NCBI GenBank assembly: GCA_021732965.1
Contig: JAKFVZ010000451.1
Span: 1 to 6,402 of the forward strand
Reading direction: 5' to 3'
From: Reyranella sp.
Lineage (GTDB): Bacteria > Pseudomonadota > Alphaproteobacteria > Reyranellales > Reyranellaceae
Length of the DNA stretch: 6,402 bases
A program made the translations under genes and the position numbers. Of the stretch, positions 5,914 to 6,402 are shown in pieces; positions within the stretch are counted from its first letter, which is position 1, and each line of letters starts with the position of its first letter. The notes beneath the pieces were generated by a model. The model was not told the origin of the DNA. It did not search any database and was given only the letters and a program-made list of their open reading frames with translations.

Positions 5914-6402
5914 TTACTCATTCAGGCCCTTGCCCGGATAGGGATGGGTCTTGATCCAGTGGCGGGCAATGTCGAGGCGACGGGTCACCCAGACGCCTTC
6001 ATGCTTCTGGATGTGATCGAGCAGGCGCTGCAGGCCGACCGCGCGGGCAGGATGGCCTATCAGGCGCATGTGCAGTCCGATCGACATCATCTTCGGCTGC
6101 GTGGCGCCTTCCTTGTAGAGCATGTCGAACGCGTCGCGCACGAAGGAGAACCACTGGTCCGACGTGCCGATCGAGGCGCCGAACTGGCCGTCATTGTTGG
6201 TGACGGAGTAGGGCACCACGAGCTGCGGCTTGCCTTCGACGGTCAGCCAGAAGGGCAGCTCCTCGCCGTAATAGTCGCTGTCGTAGAGGAAGCCGCCTTA
6301 CTCGACGACGAGGCGGCGCGTGTTCACGCTTGGTCCATAGCGGCAGTACCAGCCGAGCGGCCGTTCGCCGGTCATCTTCTGGATGGCGGCGATGGCGTTG
6401 CG
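5914..6402 (-). pseudogene. puuE: Second puuE-like copy, interrupted by an in-frame TAA and cut by the window edge
   Basis: The minus-strand frame runs from the right edge to TAA 5914-5916 and aligns without gaps to residues 146-307 of the intact PuuE-like protein. About 123 of 162 positions are identical, rising to 100 of 127 after the break. The only defect is TAA at 6298-6300, at the position of Glu180, which is GAA at 5027-5025 in the intact copy: a single G-to-T change. Flanking motifs are preserved (GWYCRYGPSVNTRR before it; GGFLYDSDYYGEELPFW, GLHMRLIGHPAR and TRRLDIARHWIKTHPYPGKG after it). Everything before about residue 146 lies outside the window. Truncation at 179 would remove the second half of the NodB fold, so the product should be inactive. 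A GTG at 6219 could in principle restart a 101-aa fragment. A sequencing error at this one base would restore a normal gene. Confidence 0.82.

Noticed and set aside
1..6402. CRISPR arrays, tRNA or rRNA genes, insertion sequences, phage attachment sites
   Set aside because: No short regularly spaced repeats, tRNA-like cloverleaf, rRNA segment, transposase motif or terminal inverted repeats could be seen. The only long repeat is the pair of puuE-like coding regions.

Overview
The window looks like a chromosomal piece of a GC-rich alphaproteobacterium (Rhodospirillales- or Bradyrhizobium-like). This rests on the high G+C in third codon positions, frequent GTG/TTG starts with good Shine-Dalgarno (SD) sites, a DhnA-type class I aldolase and PuuE-type allantoinase-like genes. 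Genus-level placement is not supported by anything seen here.

Layout from left to right. Positions 1-713 hold no intact gene. On the minus strand there is a decayed diguanylate cyclase (GGDEF) remnant: the end of the domain is recognisable at about 226-366, a likely start-of-domain motif at 509-538, and the middle is missing and frameshifted. Positions 714-1841 (minus) encode a 375-aa exported protein of unusual build: a signal peptide, then a segment resembling IcmD/DotP of type IVB (Dot/Icm) secretion systems, then a region resembling an outer-membrane beta-barrel ending in Phe. Positions 1842-2138 are mostly non-coding, with one very short open frame behind an excellent SD site. A rho-independent terminator at 2139-2182 ends the minus-strand class I fructose-bisphosphate aldolase gene (2210-3130).

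A 185-bp divergent intergenic region (3131-3315) with a perfect 9-bp inverted repeat separates the aldolase gene from a plus-strand major facilitator transporter gene (3316-4635). The transporter gene converges, with a 5-bp gap, on a minus-strand gene set read from the right edge: a puuE-like allantoinase copy interrupted by an in-frame TAA (5914-6402, cut by the edge), a 110-aa protein of unknown function (5561-5893), and an intact puuE-like gene (4641-5564) that overlaps the small gene by ATGA. The two puuE-like copies are paralogues, 79% identical over their last 127 codons.

Taken together, the right half looks like a small catabolic locus for allantoin or a related cyclic amide, with a convergent transporter that could supply substrate. 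The aldolase serves central carbon metabolism. The most unusual item is the IcmD-like/beta-barrel fusion, which has no other secretion gene visible near it.
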